Positions 49,634 to 59,190 of a stretch of 64,000 nt of DNA are shown one piece after another. Location: NCBI RefSeq assembly GCF_027853965.1, contig NZ_JAQGLB010000001.1:186001-250000 (forward strand), in the 5' to 3' direction. The DNA is from Saccharopolyspora indica (GTDB lineage: Bacteria > Actinomycetota > Actinomycetes > Mycobacteriales > Pseudonocardiaceae). The number at the start of each line of letters is the position of its first letter. Within the stretch, counting starts at the first letter, position 1. The translations under genes and the position numbers were made by a program. The notes beneath the pieces are model-generated. The model saw nothing but the letters and a program-made list of their open reading frames with translations. It did no database searches and was not told the DNA's origin.

Positions 49634-50962
49634 TTGAGGACGAGCGAGCACGGCACCCGCGGCAGAGCCCCGACCCGCCCCACGGGCGTCCAGAAGCGCG
49701 TTCTCGCGGGTGGCAGCGTCGGGCAGTTCATCGAGTTCTACGACTTCACCCTCTACGGCCTGTCCGCCGTCACCCTCGCCGCGCTGTTCTTCCCCGGCGA
49801 GAGCCAGCTGGCGAGCATGCTGTCCACCTTCGCCACCTTCGGCGTCGCCTTCTTCGTCCGGCCCCTCGGCGGGCTCTTCTTCGGTGCGCTCGGCGACCGC
49901 ATCGGGCGCCGCAAGGTCCTCTACACCACGCTGCTGACCATCGGTGGCGCGACCACGCTGATCGGCCTGCTGCCCACCTACACCACGATCGGCGCCGCAG
50001 CGCCCGCGCTCCTGGTGCTGTGCCGACTCGCGCAGGGCTTCTCCGCGGGCGGTGAGTCCGTCGGCGCCCCGGCGTTCGTGTTCGAGCACGCACCGCTGGA
50101 CCGGCGCGGCTTCTGGCTCTGCATCACGATCTCGGCGACGGCACTGCCCTCCGTGGTCGGCGGCACCCTGATCTTCGTGCTCTCGAACGTCCTGAGCCCC
50201 GAGGACTTCCTGTCCTACGGGTGGCGCATCCCGTTCCTGCTGGCGCTGCCGCTGGCCTTCATCGGCCTGTGGATCCGCAGCCGGACCGAGGAGAGCCCCG
50301 CGTTCCAGCAGGTGCTCCGGAAGGCCGAGCACCGCGAGCACTCCCCGGTGCGGGAAGCCTTCCGCGAGAACAAGGTCCGCATGCTGCAGGTCATCTTCGT
50401 GATGGGCCTGACCGCGCTGGGCTTCTACTTCCTCAGCGGCTACTTCGTGTCCTACCTCCAGGAGACCGGCCTCAGCCGCGAGGCGTCCCTGGTGACCAAC
50501 GCGGTCGCGATGCTGCTCTACGCCCTGCTGCTGCCCGTCGGCGGCATCATCGGAGACCGCTTCGGGCGCAAACCCATGCTGATCGCGGGCTCGCTGGCGC
50601 TCGCAGTGCTGGCCGTGCCGTCCTTCAGCCTGGTCACCAGCGGATCCCTAGGTCTCGCACTGCTCGGGCAAGCCCTGTTCGTGCTGTGCCTGATCACCTA
50701 CGGCGGCGGCTGCTACGCGTTCTTCGTCGAGATCTTCACGACCCGGACGCGGTTCACCTCCGCCGCGGTGAGCTACAACGTCGCCTACGCGGTGTTCGGC
50801 GGCACGGCACCGTTCGTCGGCACCTACCTGGTCGGCAGCACCGGGTGGGAATCCTCGCCCGGCTGGTACATGGCCGCTGCCGCGTTGATCGTTCTCGTCC
50901 TGCTGGTCACCACCCGGGTGCCCGAGACCCGGCAGCGCGTCGATGCGGAGGTCGCCCGATGA
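49634..50962 (+). CDS. MHS-family MFS transporter (metabolite:H+ symporter)
   Basis: A 442-residue 12-TM transporter of the metabolite:H+ symporter branch (ProP, ShiA, KgtP). The N-terminal signature GGSVGQFIEFYDFTLYGLSA, the loop FGALGDRIGRRKVL and the SAGGESVGAPAFVFEHAP segment are characteristic. It imports organic acids, betaines or similar compounds. The start is a TTG at 49634 with TGGGAG eleven bases upstream; no ATG or GTG fits better. It leads a coupled operon with an M20 amidohydrolase and an amidase, so the imported substrate is probably an amide or ureide. Confidence 0.9.
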   Translation: MRTSEHGTRGRAPTRPTGVQKRVLAGGSVGQFIEFYDFTLYGLSAVTLAALFFPGESQLASMLSTFATFGVAFFVRPLGGLFFGALGDRIGRRKVLYTTLLTIGGATTLIGLLPTYTTIGAAAPALLVLCRLAQGFSAGGESVGAPAFVFEHAPLDRRGFWLCITISATALPSVVGGTLIFVLSNVLSPEDFLSYGWRIPFLLALPLAFIGLWIRSRTEESPAFQQVLRKAEHREHSPVREAFRENKVRMLQVIFVMGLTALGFYFLSGYFVSYLQETGLSREASLVTNAVAMLLYALLLPVGGIIGDRFGRKPMLIAGSLALAVLAVPSFSLVTSGSLGLALLGQALFVLCLITYGGGCYAFFVEIFTTRTRFTSAAVSYNVAYAVFGGTAPFVGTYLVGSTGWESSPGWYMAAAALIVLVLLVTTRVPETRQRVDAEVAR

Positions 50963-52197
50963 ACGCCGAAGCCTTCCTGACCGATTTCCACCAGGTGGCC
51001 GCGATCGGCGCCACCCCGGCCGGCGGCGTCGAGCGCCAGGCCGCCACCCCTGAGGACAAGCAGCTGCGGGACTGGTTCACCGCGTTCGCCGCAGAACGGG
51101 GCTGGCCGGTCCGGATCGACTCCATCGGCAACCTGTTCGCGCTCGTCGAGTGGCGGCCAGGCGCCGACTACGTCCTGGTCGGATCGCACCTGGACAGCCA
51201 GCCGCTCGGCGGCCGGTTCGACGGCGCCTACGGCGTCATCGCGGCCCTGCACGCGGCCGACCGGCTCGCCGCGCGGGTCGCGCAGGGCGAGCCGCCGAAG
51301 TACAACCTCGCCGTCGTCGACTGGTTCAACGAGGAGGGCAGCCGGTTCGCGCCATCGATCATGGGCAGCTCGGTCTTCGCCGGGCTGATGGACGAGCAGG
51401 AGATGCTGCAGGTCACCGATCCCGACGGCGTCACCGTCGCCGAAGCGCTGGACGCCATCGGCTACCGCGGCACCGATGAGCGGCCGAAACCGGCGGCCTA
51501 CGCCGAGATCCACATCGAGCAGGGACCCGTGCTCGAACGCGAGGGCATCGCGCTCGGCGCGGTGGACCGCAGCTGGTACACCCAGAAGCTGGACGTGGAG
51601 GTGCTGGGCGAGCAGTCGCACACCGGCGCGACCGCGATGGCCGACCGCCGGGACGCCCTCGTCGCCGCGTCCAAGGTCGTGGTGCTCGTCCACGACGTGA
51701 CCGACGACTTCGAACCGGAGTCGATCGTCTCCTCGGTCGGCTACCTGACGCTCGAACCGAACTCGCCGATCGTGGTGCCCCGCCGCGTCCACCTCGTCGC
51801 CGACATCCGGGCCAACGCGCCGGAGATCGTCCAGCAGGCCCGCGCGCTGCTGCTGGAGCGGATCGCGGTGGTGGCCCGCGAGCACGACCTGACCATCGAC
51901 GTCCGGGACTTCGACGTCCGCCCGGTCCAGCACTTCCCGGAACAGGGCCTGGAGATCGCTGAGAAGGTGGCCGCCGACCTCGGGACCGGCATCCGGCGGA
52001 TCAACACCATGGCCGGGCACGACTCGGTCGCCATGAACCGCATCGTGCCGGCGCTGATGCTGTTCATCCCCTCCATCGACGGCGTGAGCCACTGCGAGCG
52101 CGAGTTCACCAGCGACGACCAGATGGCCACCGGGGTCGACGCGCTCACCGAGGCGACCTGGGAACTGCTCAACGGCGAACTGGAGGCCGAGCGGTGA
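50959..52197 (+). CDS. M20-family amidohydrolase (N-carbamoyl-amino-acid hydrolase/allantoate amidohydrolase type)
   Basis: A 412-residue M20 dimetal hydrolase of the hydantoinase/carbamoylase branch. Metal ligands and catalytic residues are in GSHLDSQPLGGRFDG (His77, catalytic Asp79, bridging Asp88) and WFNEEGSRF (Glu125/Glu126). AEIHIEQGPVLE and GEQSHTGATAM hold the lid-domain residues, and MAGHDSVAM plus SHCEREF complete the site. These enzymes remove carbamoyl groups from N-carbamoyl amino acids or hydrolyse allantoate. ATG at 50959 overlaps the transporter stop; the amidase start overlaps its own stop. Confidence 0.92.
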   Translation: MNAEAFLTDFHQVAAIGATPAGGVERQAATPEDKQLRDWFTAFAAERGWPVRIDSIGNLFALVEWRPGADYVLVGSHLDSQPLGGRFDGAYGVIAALHAADRLAARVAQGEPPKYNLAVVDWFNEEGSRFAPSIMGSSVFAGLMDEQEMLQVTDPDGVTVAEALDAIGYRGTDERPKPAAYAEIHIEQGPVLEREGIALGAVDRSWYTQKLDVEVLGEQSHTGATAMADRRDALVAASKVVVLVHDVTDDFEPESIVSSVGYLTLEPNSPIVVPRRVHLVADIRANAPEIVQQARALLLERIAVVAREHDLTIDVRDFDVRPVQHFPEQGLEIAEKVAADLGTGIRRINTMAGHDSVAMNRIVPALMLFIPSIDGVSHCEREFTSDDQMATGVDALTEATWELLNGELEAER

Positions 52198-53642
52198 CAG
52201 ACCTCGTCCACCTCGACGCCATCGCCGCGCTGCGGGCCTTCCGCAGCCTGGAGCTCTCCCCGGTGGAACTCCTCGATGCCCTGGCCGACCGGACTGAGCG
52301 GGTCAACGGCGACCGGAAGACTGGCGTCAACGCCTTCACCGAGACCCTGTTCGAGGAGGCGCGCGCCGAAGCCGAACGAGCGGCTTCGGCCTACCTCCGC
52401 GCGGCCCGCACCCGGGAACCCACCGCGCCGCTGCTCGGGATCCCGGTGGCCACCAAGGAGAAGCACGCGCTCGCCGGTCGGCGGCTCGAGCAGGGATTGG
52501 TCGCGCACGCGGGACGCGTAGCCGAGGCGGACCACCCCGTCGTCGAGCGCATCCAGCGCGCGGGCGGGATCGTGCACGCGCGCACGACCACACCGGAGTT
52601 CAGCTGCGCCACGGTGACGCACAGCGCGATGTGGGGCGTGACCCGCAACCCGTGGAACCTCGACGCCACTCCGGGCGGATCCTCCGGCGGCGCGGGTGCC
52701 GCACTGGCCGCGGGCATGACGACGCTGGCGACCGCATCCGACATCGCCGGCTCGACGCGCGTGCCCGCGGCGTTCACCGGCACCGTCGGCTACAAGGCCC
52801 CTTACGGCCGGATACCAGGCCTCCCGCCGCTCAGCGCCGACTGGTACCGAGGGGATGGACCGATGGGGCGCACGGTGGCCGACACCGCGCTGCTCGCTTC
52901 GGTCATGTCGGGACGGCATCCCGCCGACCACACCTCGTGGGGGCCGGAGGGCGCGCCGATCGTGCTGCCGGAAGATCCGGTGGCCGCGCTGCGCGGTGTC
53001 CGCATCGGGTTCTCCCCGGACCTGGGTGCTTTTCCGGTCGACCCCGAGGTCGAGTCGGCCACCGCGGACGTCGTCGCACGGCTGGAGCGTGCCGGTGCCG
53101 TCGTCGTGCCGGTCGAACTGCCGTGGACGGGTGAGCAGGTGGTGCGCACGATCTTCGCCCACTTCGGTCAGATCCTGGCTCCGGCCATGGTGCGGGAATC
53201 CGGTGCGGTGGCGGAGCTGGCGCCGTACGCCCAGCGCTTCATCGCCGATGCCCGCCGAGCCGCTGAACGAGACGACCTCGTCGAGTCCCTCGTTCTCGAT
53301 GCCGCCATGCAGGGCGAACTGGCCACCGCGATGGTCGACGTGGACGTGCTGCTCTGCCCGACCAACGCGGTCACGGCCTTGACGGCCGACGGCGACTACC
53401 TCGACGGAATCGACATCGGCGGAGACCACCGGAAGCACTACTGGGAAGCGCACCTGACCAGCCCGTTCAACGTCGCGAACCGATGCCCGTTGCTGGCGGT
53501 GCCCAGCGGCACGGCCAGCAACGGTGTCCCGACCGGTGTCCAGGTCGTGGGCCACCCGCACGACGAGCAGGCGGTGTTCCGGGTAGGCGCGGGCATAGAA
53601 GCCCTCGTGCCCCGGGAGCCTTGGCCGGACCCCATCGGCTGA
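52194..53642 (+). CDS. Amidase-signature family hydrolase
   Basis: A 482-residue amidase-signature enzyme. The Ser-cisSer-Lys triad is Lys88 (VATKEKHALAG), Ser163/164 (PGGSSGGAGAAL) and Ser187 (SDIAGSTRVPA). VGYKAPYGRIPG is the usual following segment. It hydrolyses amides to acid and ammonia. GTG at 52194 overlaps the M20 gene by four bases, so transporter, amidohydrolase and amidase are one unit, probably for using a nitrogen-rich compound. The exact substrate is unknown. Confidence 0.93.
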   Translation: MTDLVHLDAIAALRAFRSLELSPVELLDALADRTERVNGDRKTGVNAFTETLFEEARAEAERAASAYLRAARTREPTAPLLGIPVATKEKHALAGRRLEQGLVAHAGRVAEADHPVVERIQRAGGIVHARTTTPEFSCATVTHSAMWGVTRNPWNLDATPGGSSGGAGAALAAGMTTLATASDIAGSTRVPAAFTGTVGYKAPYGRIPGLPPLSADWYRGDGPMGRTVADTALLASVMSGRHPADHTSWGPEGAPIVLPEDPVAALRGVRIGFSPDLGAFPVDPEVESATADVVARLERAGAVVVPVELPWTGEQVVRTIFAHFGQILAPAMVRESGAVAELAPYAQRFIADARRAAERDDLVESLVLDAAMQGELATAMVDVDVLLCPTNAVTALTADGDYLDGIDIGGDHRKHYWEAHLTSPFNVANRCPLLAVPSGTASNGVPTGVQVVGHPHDEQAVFRVGAGIEALVPREPWPDPIG

Positions 53643-53871
53643 CCACTGCCACGACTGGACTTCGCCCGCGGCAGAAGCGATTTCGCATGAGATCGGCGAT
53701 GTCGCCGGTGGGGGCGAGTGGCTGCTTTCAGCCGGAATCGCGGTCGCCCGGCACCGCGAGGTGGGATGAGTCGGACACGTGGCCGGACCCGTGGGAGCGC
53801 GTGACTCACCTGTCGAACCCAACTCGTACCGACCCGCGGGCTACCGAGGTGCCGATGGGCAGGTAGGGGAA

Positions 53872-53926
53872 GCCCACCCGACCGAACCGTTCAGAGAATC
53901 GCGCTGATCGGTTTGGTCGGGTGGGC
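53872..53926. terminator. Long bidirectional terminator hairpin
   Basis: GCCCACCCGACC pairs with GGTCGGGTGGGC, then continues through AACCG/CGGTT and TCAG/CTGA, giving about 22 pairs with one G-T pair and one mismatch around a nine-base loop. It lies between the convergent amidase and DUF222-HNH genes. The preceding 53643-53871 stretch shows no gene I can support. Confidence 0.85.
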
Positions 53927-53956
53927 GTGCGGGGGCGGCCGCCCGGGGTGGGCGGC

Positions 53957-55360
53957 TCAGGTGACGTGTGTTGCCTCCTCCGCCTGGCGTGGTCGCGGGA
54001 TGAGCTGGTGGAGGAGGGCGTTGTGTTCGGTGCCGGTGGGCCGGCCGCCGGGTCTGGGTTTCCGAGCGGAGTCCACTGTGGTGGGTGGGGTGAACACGGG
54101 GCGGTCGTTCTCGATGGCGATCGCCCAGTGCTGGGTGTGGACGGTTCGGTGGTGGTGGCCGCAGAGCATGACGAGGTTGTTCAGCTCGGTCGCGCCGCCG
54201 TCGAGCCAGGACTGGACGTGGTGTGCTTCGGGAGTGCCGGGCGGGCGGTCGCAGGCGGGGAACGCGCACGTGCCGTCGCGCAGGAGCAGTGCGGCGCGCA
54301 GGTGGGGCGGCGCGGTGCGCTCGGCACGGCCCACGTCGAGGGGGAGTCCGTCGCTGTTGAGGACGACGGGGAGGATTTCGGCGTCGCAGGCGAAACGCCG
54401 GACGGTGGCGGCCGTGATCGGCTGCCCGGTGGCGGTCAGCGTGCCCGGCAGAACACCGCGACCGGTGTCCTGGAGCGTGCGGGTGAGGGTGTTGAAGTCG
54501 ATGGTGATGGTGATGTGCGGGCGCTGACCGCCGGAGCGGGGCAGCTGGTCGGAGGCCAGGGCGATGTCCAGCAGGGCGTCGAAGGCGTCGGCGTTGCGCT
54601 GGCCGGGGCTGCGGAAGTCCGGTTGACCGTCCTCGGCGGGCAGGGGTGCGGCCAGCGGCTGGAGCGCGGCGCGGAACTTCGCGCCGGCCTCGCGGGAGAG
54701 CCGGGCGTTGATCACCGTCATCCCGTCGGCGTCGGTCCTGTAGTGCAGCTCCCGCAGGACGTGCTGCACCTGTTCGGTGCGGAAGGCGTTGTCCTCGTCG
54801 AAGTAGTAGCGGATCCGCTCGGCCAGTGTGGCCAGGTCGTGCGGACTGTGGTTCCGGGCGTGCTCGGTGAGCACTGCCTCGGCCTGGCCCACCTCGGCCG
54901 GGGTGCAGACCGGTGCCATGCGGCGCACGCCGTTGATGATGGTCCGCGCGTGGTCGACCGTGATCGCACCGGCGGTGATGGCCTCGGCGACGGCGGGCAG
55001 TTCCGCGGGAACCTGCTCCCCGGTGGCCGTGGTGCGTTCGGTGGCCGTCCGGGCCACCATGACCCGGCTCTTGGCCTCTCCGGCGGCGATGTTGAGCTTC
55101 TCCCGCACCCAGGTCTCGGTCTTGCGCGCGCCCTGCGCTGAGGGGATGCCCCGCTGCTCGGCTTCAGCGATGGCCCGCAGCTGAATTGCCACCGCGGCCC
55201 GCATGAGAGCCTCGGTATCGGCGATCACAGCCATCAGCTCGGCATCCGAGCACACCGGGATGGTCGACTGTGGACTCTCACCGTCCACACCCGACCCCGC
55301 CACCAACGCCATGACGTCCATGAGATCCACGATGCCAGCGTCGAACGCCTGTTTCACCAC
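53957..55360 (-). CDS. DUF222 / HNH endonuclease-signature protein
   Basis: A 467-residue protein of the DUF222-HNH (13E12-repeat-like) family, very common and often multicopy in actinobacteria. The DUF222 part spans residues about 35-330. The HNH is near the C-terminus: CAFPACDRPPGTPEAHHVQSW, then NLVMLCGHHHRTVH. The catalytic His pair and zinc cysteines are present. The cellular role is unknown; the family is associated with mobile elements in mycobacteria. GTG at 55360 was taken because a second GTG follows at once and no better site exists. Confidence 0.9.
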   Translation of the reverse strand: MVKQAFDAGIVDLMDVMALVAGSGVDGESPQSTIPVCSDAELMAVIADTEALMRAAVAIQLRAIAEAEQRGIPSAQGARKTETWVREKLNIAAGEAKSRVMVARTATERTTATGEQVPAELPAVAEAITAGAITVDHARTIINGVRRMAPVCTPAEVGQAEAVLTEHARNHSPHDLATLAERIRYYFDEDNAFRTEQVQHVLRELHYRTDADGMTVINARLSREAGAKFRAALQPLAAPLPAEDGQPDFRSPGQRNADAFDALLDIALASDQLPRSGGQRPHITITIDFNTLTRTLQDTGRGVLPGTLTATGQPITAATVRRFACDAEILPVVLNSDGLPLDVGRAERTAPPHLRAALLLRDGTCAFPACDRPPGTPEAHHVQSWLDGGATELNNLVMLCGHHHRTVHTQHWAIAIENDRPVFTPPTTVDSARKPRPGGRPTGTEHNALLHQLIPRPRQAEEATHVT

Positions 55361-55509
55361 ACGAACAGGTGTAAACCAAGGCCGGTGATCGGTAGCGCAT
55401 GGGTCCTAGCCTGCCCCTGTGGCGTTCGCCCGTCCCCGGATTCCCAAGCCCTCGAAATCCCCGGAAGACCTGATTTCCATTCAAGTCGCGGGTCCCTTTC
55501 AAGGGAGGG

Positions 55510-55551
55510 GGCTCCGGGCGACGGCTGCTTTCGCAGCTGCACCGGAGAGCC
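55510..55551 (-). terminator. Nested hairpin, probable terminator of the small membrane gene
   Basis: Outer stem GGCTCCGG / CCGGAG(A)GCC with an inner GCTGC-TTTC-GCAGC stem. It lies 21 bases beyond the minus-strand stop at 55572. The remaining gap 55361-55509 carries only the promoter side of the DUF222 gene. Confidence 0.5.
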
Positions 55552-55571
55552 GCGCCCCTGCTTCGGGCGGG

Positions 55572-55811
55572 CTAGGCGGTGGGGGAGTGCGTCGCGGGAT
55601 CCTGCTGGCGCGCAACGGGTTCGGGTGACGTCCGGGTGTTCGGCCGGAGCATCTGCAGGACGACCAGCGCGCGAGCGGCTCGTTTGTCGCGCGCGATGAT
55701 CGCTGTGGCGCCCGCGAGGACGGTGAGCACCGCCGTCGGTGCGAAGCGGAGGACGAGCAGGACCACGGCGACGGAAACGGGCGCGCCAACGATGCAGGTC
55801 AGGGCGGACAT
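55572..55811 (-). CDS. Small membrane protein, hypothetical
   Basis: A 79-residue ORF with two hydrophobic segments: IVGAPVSVAVVLLVL (about 7-21) and FAPTAVLTVLAGATAIIA (about 23-40). A basic, polar tail follows (RDKRAARALVVLQMLRPN...). The ATG at 55811 is preceded by GGGAGA at the right distance, and the hydrophobic pattern is what a real small membrane protein would show. I recognise no family. The longer frame from 56000 adds a proline- and arginine-rich stretch that does not look coding. No neighbour suggests a role. Confidence 0.5.
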   Translation of the reverse strand: MSALTCIVGAPVSVAVVLLVLRFAPTAVLTVLAGATAIIARDKRAARALVVLQMLRPNTRTSPEPVARQQDPATHSPTA

Positions 55812-56068
55812 CACGCGTTCTCCCTCGGTCGGGCGCAGGGGCGCGCCGACGGCGCGTCCCAGCACCTGCTGAAGAGGAACGCCTGCACCTCCACGGCCAA
55901 CCGGTCCCCCGTTTCCGGTCACCGAGTCAGGGACAGACGATCTCGGACATCGCCAGTGTGCCACCGCCCGCGCAGGCCGGGTACGTCCGATCGGCTGCAT
56001 CGGAAGCGTACCGACTACACGCTTGTGCAGTGAACTGTCCGTGCGTACAGTCGGAGGTGGAGGTGCTC

Positions 56069-56701
56069 ATGACCGAACCCGAAGACCTCACCGCTCGTGC
56101 GCGGATCCGGGATGCCGCCCTGCGGCACTTCGGCGAGCACGGCTTCGACCGGGCGACGATCCGCGGGATCGCCGAGACGGCCGGGGTGTCGTCGGGCCTG
56201 GTGCGCCACCACTTCGGTTCCAAGGAAGCGCTGCGCGACGCGTGCGACGCCCACCTGGCCAAAGCGCTCGGCAAGATCAACGACCAGGTCAGGGCCGACA
56301 GCGGCCCGGGCGAGGTCAACTACGTCGCGGTCGCCGGAGCGGTCTTCGGGCCCTACCGCGGCTACGTCCTGCGCGCCCTGACCGAGGGCCGCGCGGCGCC
56401 GGTGTTCGACGAGCTGGTGCGGCTCGGGGCGCAGTGGCTGGCCGAAGCCGACGAAAAGCGTTCCGACGCACCGGAAGTGTCGCGCAAGGCCAGGGCGACC
56501 GTGGGCGCGGCGATGGCGCTGTCCGTCTCAGTGCTCCACGAGCACGTGTCGCGGGGGCTCGGCGTCGACGTGTTCAGCCCGGAGGGCGCCGACCTGCTGG
56601 CACGGGCCCTGCTCGACATCTACTCCCACCCCTACCTCAGCCCGGAGGAAGCGGCCGAGTTGCGAGACCGCTTGCCGCAGGGCGGAAAGAGTTCCGGATG
56701 A
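56069..56701 (+). CDS. TetR-family transcriptional regulator
   Basis: A 210-residue TetR repressor. The HTH is at residues 10-57 ([20 protein letters not shown], then [25 protein letters not shown]). The ligand-binding domain follows, with a hydrophobic helical pattern. ATG 56069 follows GGAGGTGGAGG. It is the first gene of a coupled operon with an ABC-2 exporter and probably represses it until the exported compound binds. The AT-richer stretch 56021-56054, with CAGT/ACTG half-sites, is the likely operator. Confidence 0.93.
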   Translation: MTEPEDLTARARIRDAALRHFGEHGFDRATIRGIAETAGVSSGLVRHHFGSKEALRDACDAHLAKALGKINDQVRADSGPGEVNYVAVAGAVFGPYRGYVLRALTEGRAAPVFDELVRLGAQWLAEADEKRSDAPEVSRKARATVGAAMALSVSVLHEHVSRGLGVDVFSPEGADLLARALLDIYSHPYLSPEEAAELRDRLPQGGKSSG

Positions 56702-57588
56702 CGGCTCCCATAGAGATCCGCGGACTGGTCAAGACGTTCGGCCGCACCACCGCGCTGGACGGCCTCGAGCTCACCGTGAACGCCGGCGAGGTGCACGGGT
56801 TCCTCGGGCCGAACGGTGCGGGGAAGAGCACCACGCTCCGCATCCTGCTCGGCCTGCTGCGCGCGGACGCGGGCACCGCCAGGCTGTTGGGCGGCGATCC
56901 GTGGCGCGATGCGACAGAACTGCACTCCAGGCTGGCGTACGTGCCCGGGGACGTGACGCTCTGGCCGGGATTGTCCGGCGGTGAGGTCATCGACCTCCTG
57001 ATGCGGGAGCGCGGCCCGGCCGCACGCGCGCGGCGGGCGGAGCTGATCGAACGTTTCGACCTGGATCCGCGGACCAAGGCCCGCGCCTACTCCAAGGGCA
57101 ACCGGCAGAAGGTGGCGCTGATCGCCGCGTTCGCCTCCGGCGCCGAACTGCTCGTCCTCGACGAACCCACCTCAGGCCTGGACCCGTTGGTGGAGCAGGT
57201 CTTCCGGGACCTCGTGCGCGAACAGCGCGGCGTCCGGACGGTTCTGCTGTCCAGTCACGTGCTGACCGAGGTCGAGGACCTGTGCGACCGGGTGACCATC
57301 GTCCGCGCCGGGCACACGGCCGGCACCGGAAGCCTCGCGGAGCTCAGGCACCTGGCCCGCACCTGCGTCGAAGCCGAGATTCCCGGACCGCCCGACGGGC
57401 TCGCCGAGCTGCCAGGAGTGCACGACCTGCGCGCCGACGGCGATGTCGTGCGATTCGAGGTCGACACCGCGGCTCTCGGCCCGGCGCTGCGCCAGCTCGA
57501 CGCGCTCGGCGTCCGCCGCCTGGTCAGCCGACCACCGACCCTGGAGCAGCTGTTCCTGCGCCACTACGAGAAGGCCGGGCAGCGATGA
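56698..57588 (+). CDS. ABC-2-type exporter ATP-binding protein
   Basis: A 296-residue ATPase of the drug-resistance (DrrA/CcmA) class. Walker A is GPNGAGKST, the signature [15 protein letters not shown] (a divergent LSGGQ seen in this exporter group), Walker [14 protein letters not shown] and the switch SSHVL. A C-terminal DrrA-like domain of about 80 residues follows. ATG 56698 overlaps the TetR stop (ATGA). Confidence 0.94.
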   Translation: MTAPIEIRGLVKTFGRTTALDGLELTVNAGEVHGFLGPNGAGKSTTLRILLGLLRADAGTARLLGGDPWRDATELHSRLAYVPGDVTLWPGLSGGEVIDLLMRERGPAARARRAELIERFDLDPRTKARAYSKGNRQKVALIAAFASGAELLVLDEPTSGLDPLVEQVFRDLVREQRGVRTVLLSSHVLTEVEDLCDRVTIVRAGHTAGTGSLAELRHLARTCVEAEIPGPPDGLAELPGVHDLRADGDVVRFEVDTAALGPALRQLDALGVRRLVSRPPTLEQLFLRHYEKAGQR

Positions 57589-59180
57589 GCGCCGGGACGG
57601 CGAGCCTGGTGCGGTTGGCGCTGCGGCGCGAGCGCACCATCGCGCCGTGGTGGATCGCGCTGCTCATCGCGCTGGCCCTGGTACTGGTCTCCTACATCGA
57701 GCGGGCCATGCCAACCCCGGAGCTGATGGCCGAATACGTCGAGCTGATCAACCGCAACAACTTCTTCCGGGCGCTGGGCGGCGGATTCGTCATCTCCGAC
57801 CTCGGCTACCTCGCGGCCTGGCGCAGCGGCGGGTTCCTCTACCTGTTCAGCGCGTTCGCCGCCGTGTTCGTGGTCGTCCGGCACACCCGCGCCGACGAGG
57901 ACGCCGGGCGCATCGAGCTGCTGCGCGCGGGTGCGATCGGCCGCCGTGCCCCGCTGACCGCAGCGCTGCTGGTGGCGGGCGGGACCAGCCTCGCCGGTGG
58001 CGCGGCCACCGCGATCGCACTGATCGCCATCGGGATGGACCCGGCCGGATCGCTCGTCTACGGCGCGGCGGTCAGCGGGGCCGGAGTGCTGTTCGGCGCC
58101 ATCGCAGCGGTGTTCGCCCAGCTCAGCCGGATGGCCCGCACCGCGCGAGCGCTGAGCTTGCTCGTGCTCGGAGTCGCCTACATCCTGCGCTACGCCGGTG
58201 ATGCGTCCGGGCTGTACTGGATGAAGTGGGCGTCGCCGCTCGGCTGGATCCACGCGGTGCAGCCGTACTGGACCAACCGCTGGTGGGCGCTCGTGCTTCC
58301 GCTCGGGGTGAGCGCTGTCCTGGCAGCCATGGCGTACCGCCTGGTCGACCGCCGAGACCTCGGTGCCGGGTTGCTCCCGGAGGGCCGCGGGGCTGCGGCC
58401 GCACCCGGCCTGCGCGGACCGATCAGCCTGGCGTGGCGGCTTCACCGCGGTTTGCTGCTCAGGTGGGCCGTCGCGGTGGCCGTTTTCGCGGTCGGCGCCG
58501 GTGGTTTCAGCACGATGATGGACCAGTGGAAGCAGGCCCCCGGAACCACGACGGACAACCTGCTGCGCGGCTTCGGCGGCAGTCCTGGAGCCGATCTCGC
58601 CTCCTTCGGGCTGTGGGCCATGATCCTGATCTTCGCGCACGTCATCGCGCTGTACCCGGTGCTCGTGGTGCAGCGGATGCGCGCCGAGGAGCGCTCCGGC
58701 CGCGCGGAGCTCGTGCAGTCCACGCCGCTGACCCGAATCCGTTGGGCCGCAGGGCATCTGGTGGTGCTGAGCCTCGGTTCGGCGGTGCTGCTCGCGATCG
58801 CGGGTGGGGTGTTCGGCGTGTCCTTCGCCTTCTTCGTCGGCGATCCCGCGACCGACATCCCGCGCGTGTTCGCCGGAACGCTGGGCACCCTCCCGGCCGT
58901 CTGGCTGGTCGGCGCGATCTGCGTGCTCGCTCACGGCGCGGTGCCGCGGGCTTCCGCGGCGATCGGCTGGGCGGTCTGGGCAGCGGTGGCGGTGCTGGGG
59001 CGTGTCGCCGGTCCGCTGTACGGCGGTTGGGGTGGAACGCCCTTCGAACCCTTCCACCACATCCCGAACACGGTCGCCGGGGCCCCCTTCGACCCGGTAC
59101 CAGCACTGATCATGCTAGTGCTGTCGGCGCTGCTGATCGCCACCGGCCTGTTCGCCCTGCGCCGCCGCGACTTCGGTTGA
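57585..59180 (+). CDS. ABC-2-type permease, polyketide-antibiotic exporter-like
   Basis: A 531-residue membrane protein with about twelve hydrophobic segments in two related halves. Each half begins with a similar sequence ([20 protein letters not shown] and [20 protein letters not shown]). This is the fused ABC-2 permease type often annotated as an exporter of polyketide antibiotics. Each half has an RxEExSGR-like loop ([26 protein letters not shown]) that should contact the ATPase. ATG 57585 overlaps the ATPase stop. With the TetR gene it is a self-regulated resistance or efflux operon. No biosynthetic gene cluster for a polyketide is in this window. Confidence 0.92.
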   Translation: MSAGTASLVRLALRRERTIAPWWIALLIALALVLVSYIERAMPTPELMAEYVELINRNNFFRALGGGFVISDLGYLAAWRSGGFLYLFSAFAAVFVVVRHTRADEDAGRIELLRAGAIGRRAPLTAALLVAGGTSLAGGAATAIALIAIGMDPAGSLVYGAAVSGAGVLFGAIAAVFAQLSRMARTARALSLLVLGVAYILRYAGDASGLYWMKWASPLGWIHAVQPYWTNRWWALVLPLGVSAVLAAMAYRLVDRRDLGAGLLPEGRGAAAAPGLRGPISLAWRLHRGLLLRWAVAVAVFAVGAGGFSTMMDQWKQAPGTTTDNLLRGFGGSPGADLASFGLWAMILIFAHVIALYPVLVVQRMRAEERSGRAELVQSTPLTRIRWAAGHLVVLSLGSAVLLAIAGGVFGVSFAFFVGDPATDIPRVFAGTLGTLPAVWLVGAICVLAHGAVPRASAAIGWAVWAAVAVLGRVAGPLYGGWGGTPFEPFHHIPNTVAGAPFDPVPALIMLVLSALLIATGLFALRRRDFG

Positions 59181-59190
59181 GCCGCGCCCC

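Noticed and set aside
53643-53871. A possible short ORF between the amidase and its terminator
   Set aside because: A stretch of about 28 plausible codons (HEIGDVAGGGEWLL...) has no ribosome-binding site and no match I recognise.
56069-59180. Part of an antibiotic biosynthesis cluster
   Set aside because: The exporter type is often linked to polyketides, but no polyketide synthase or tailoring genes lie in the window.
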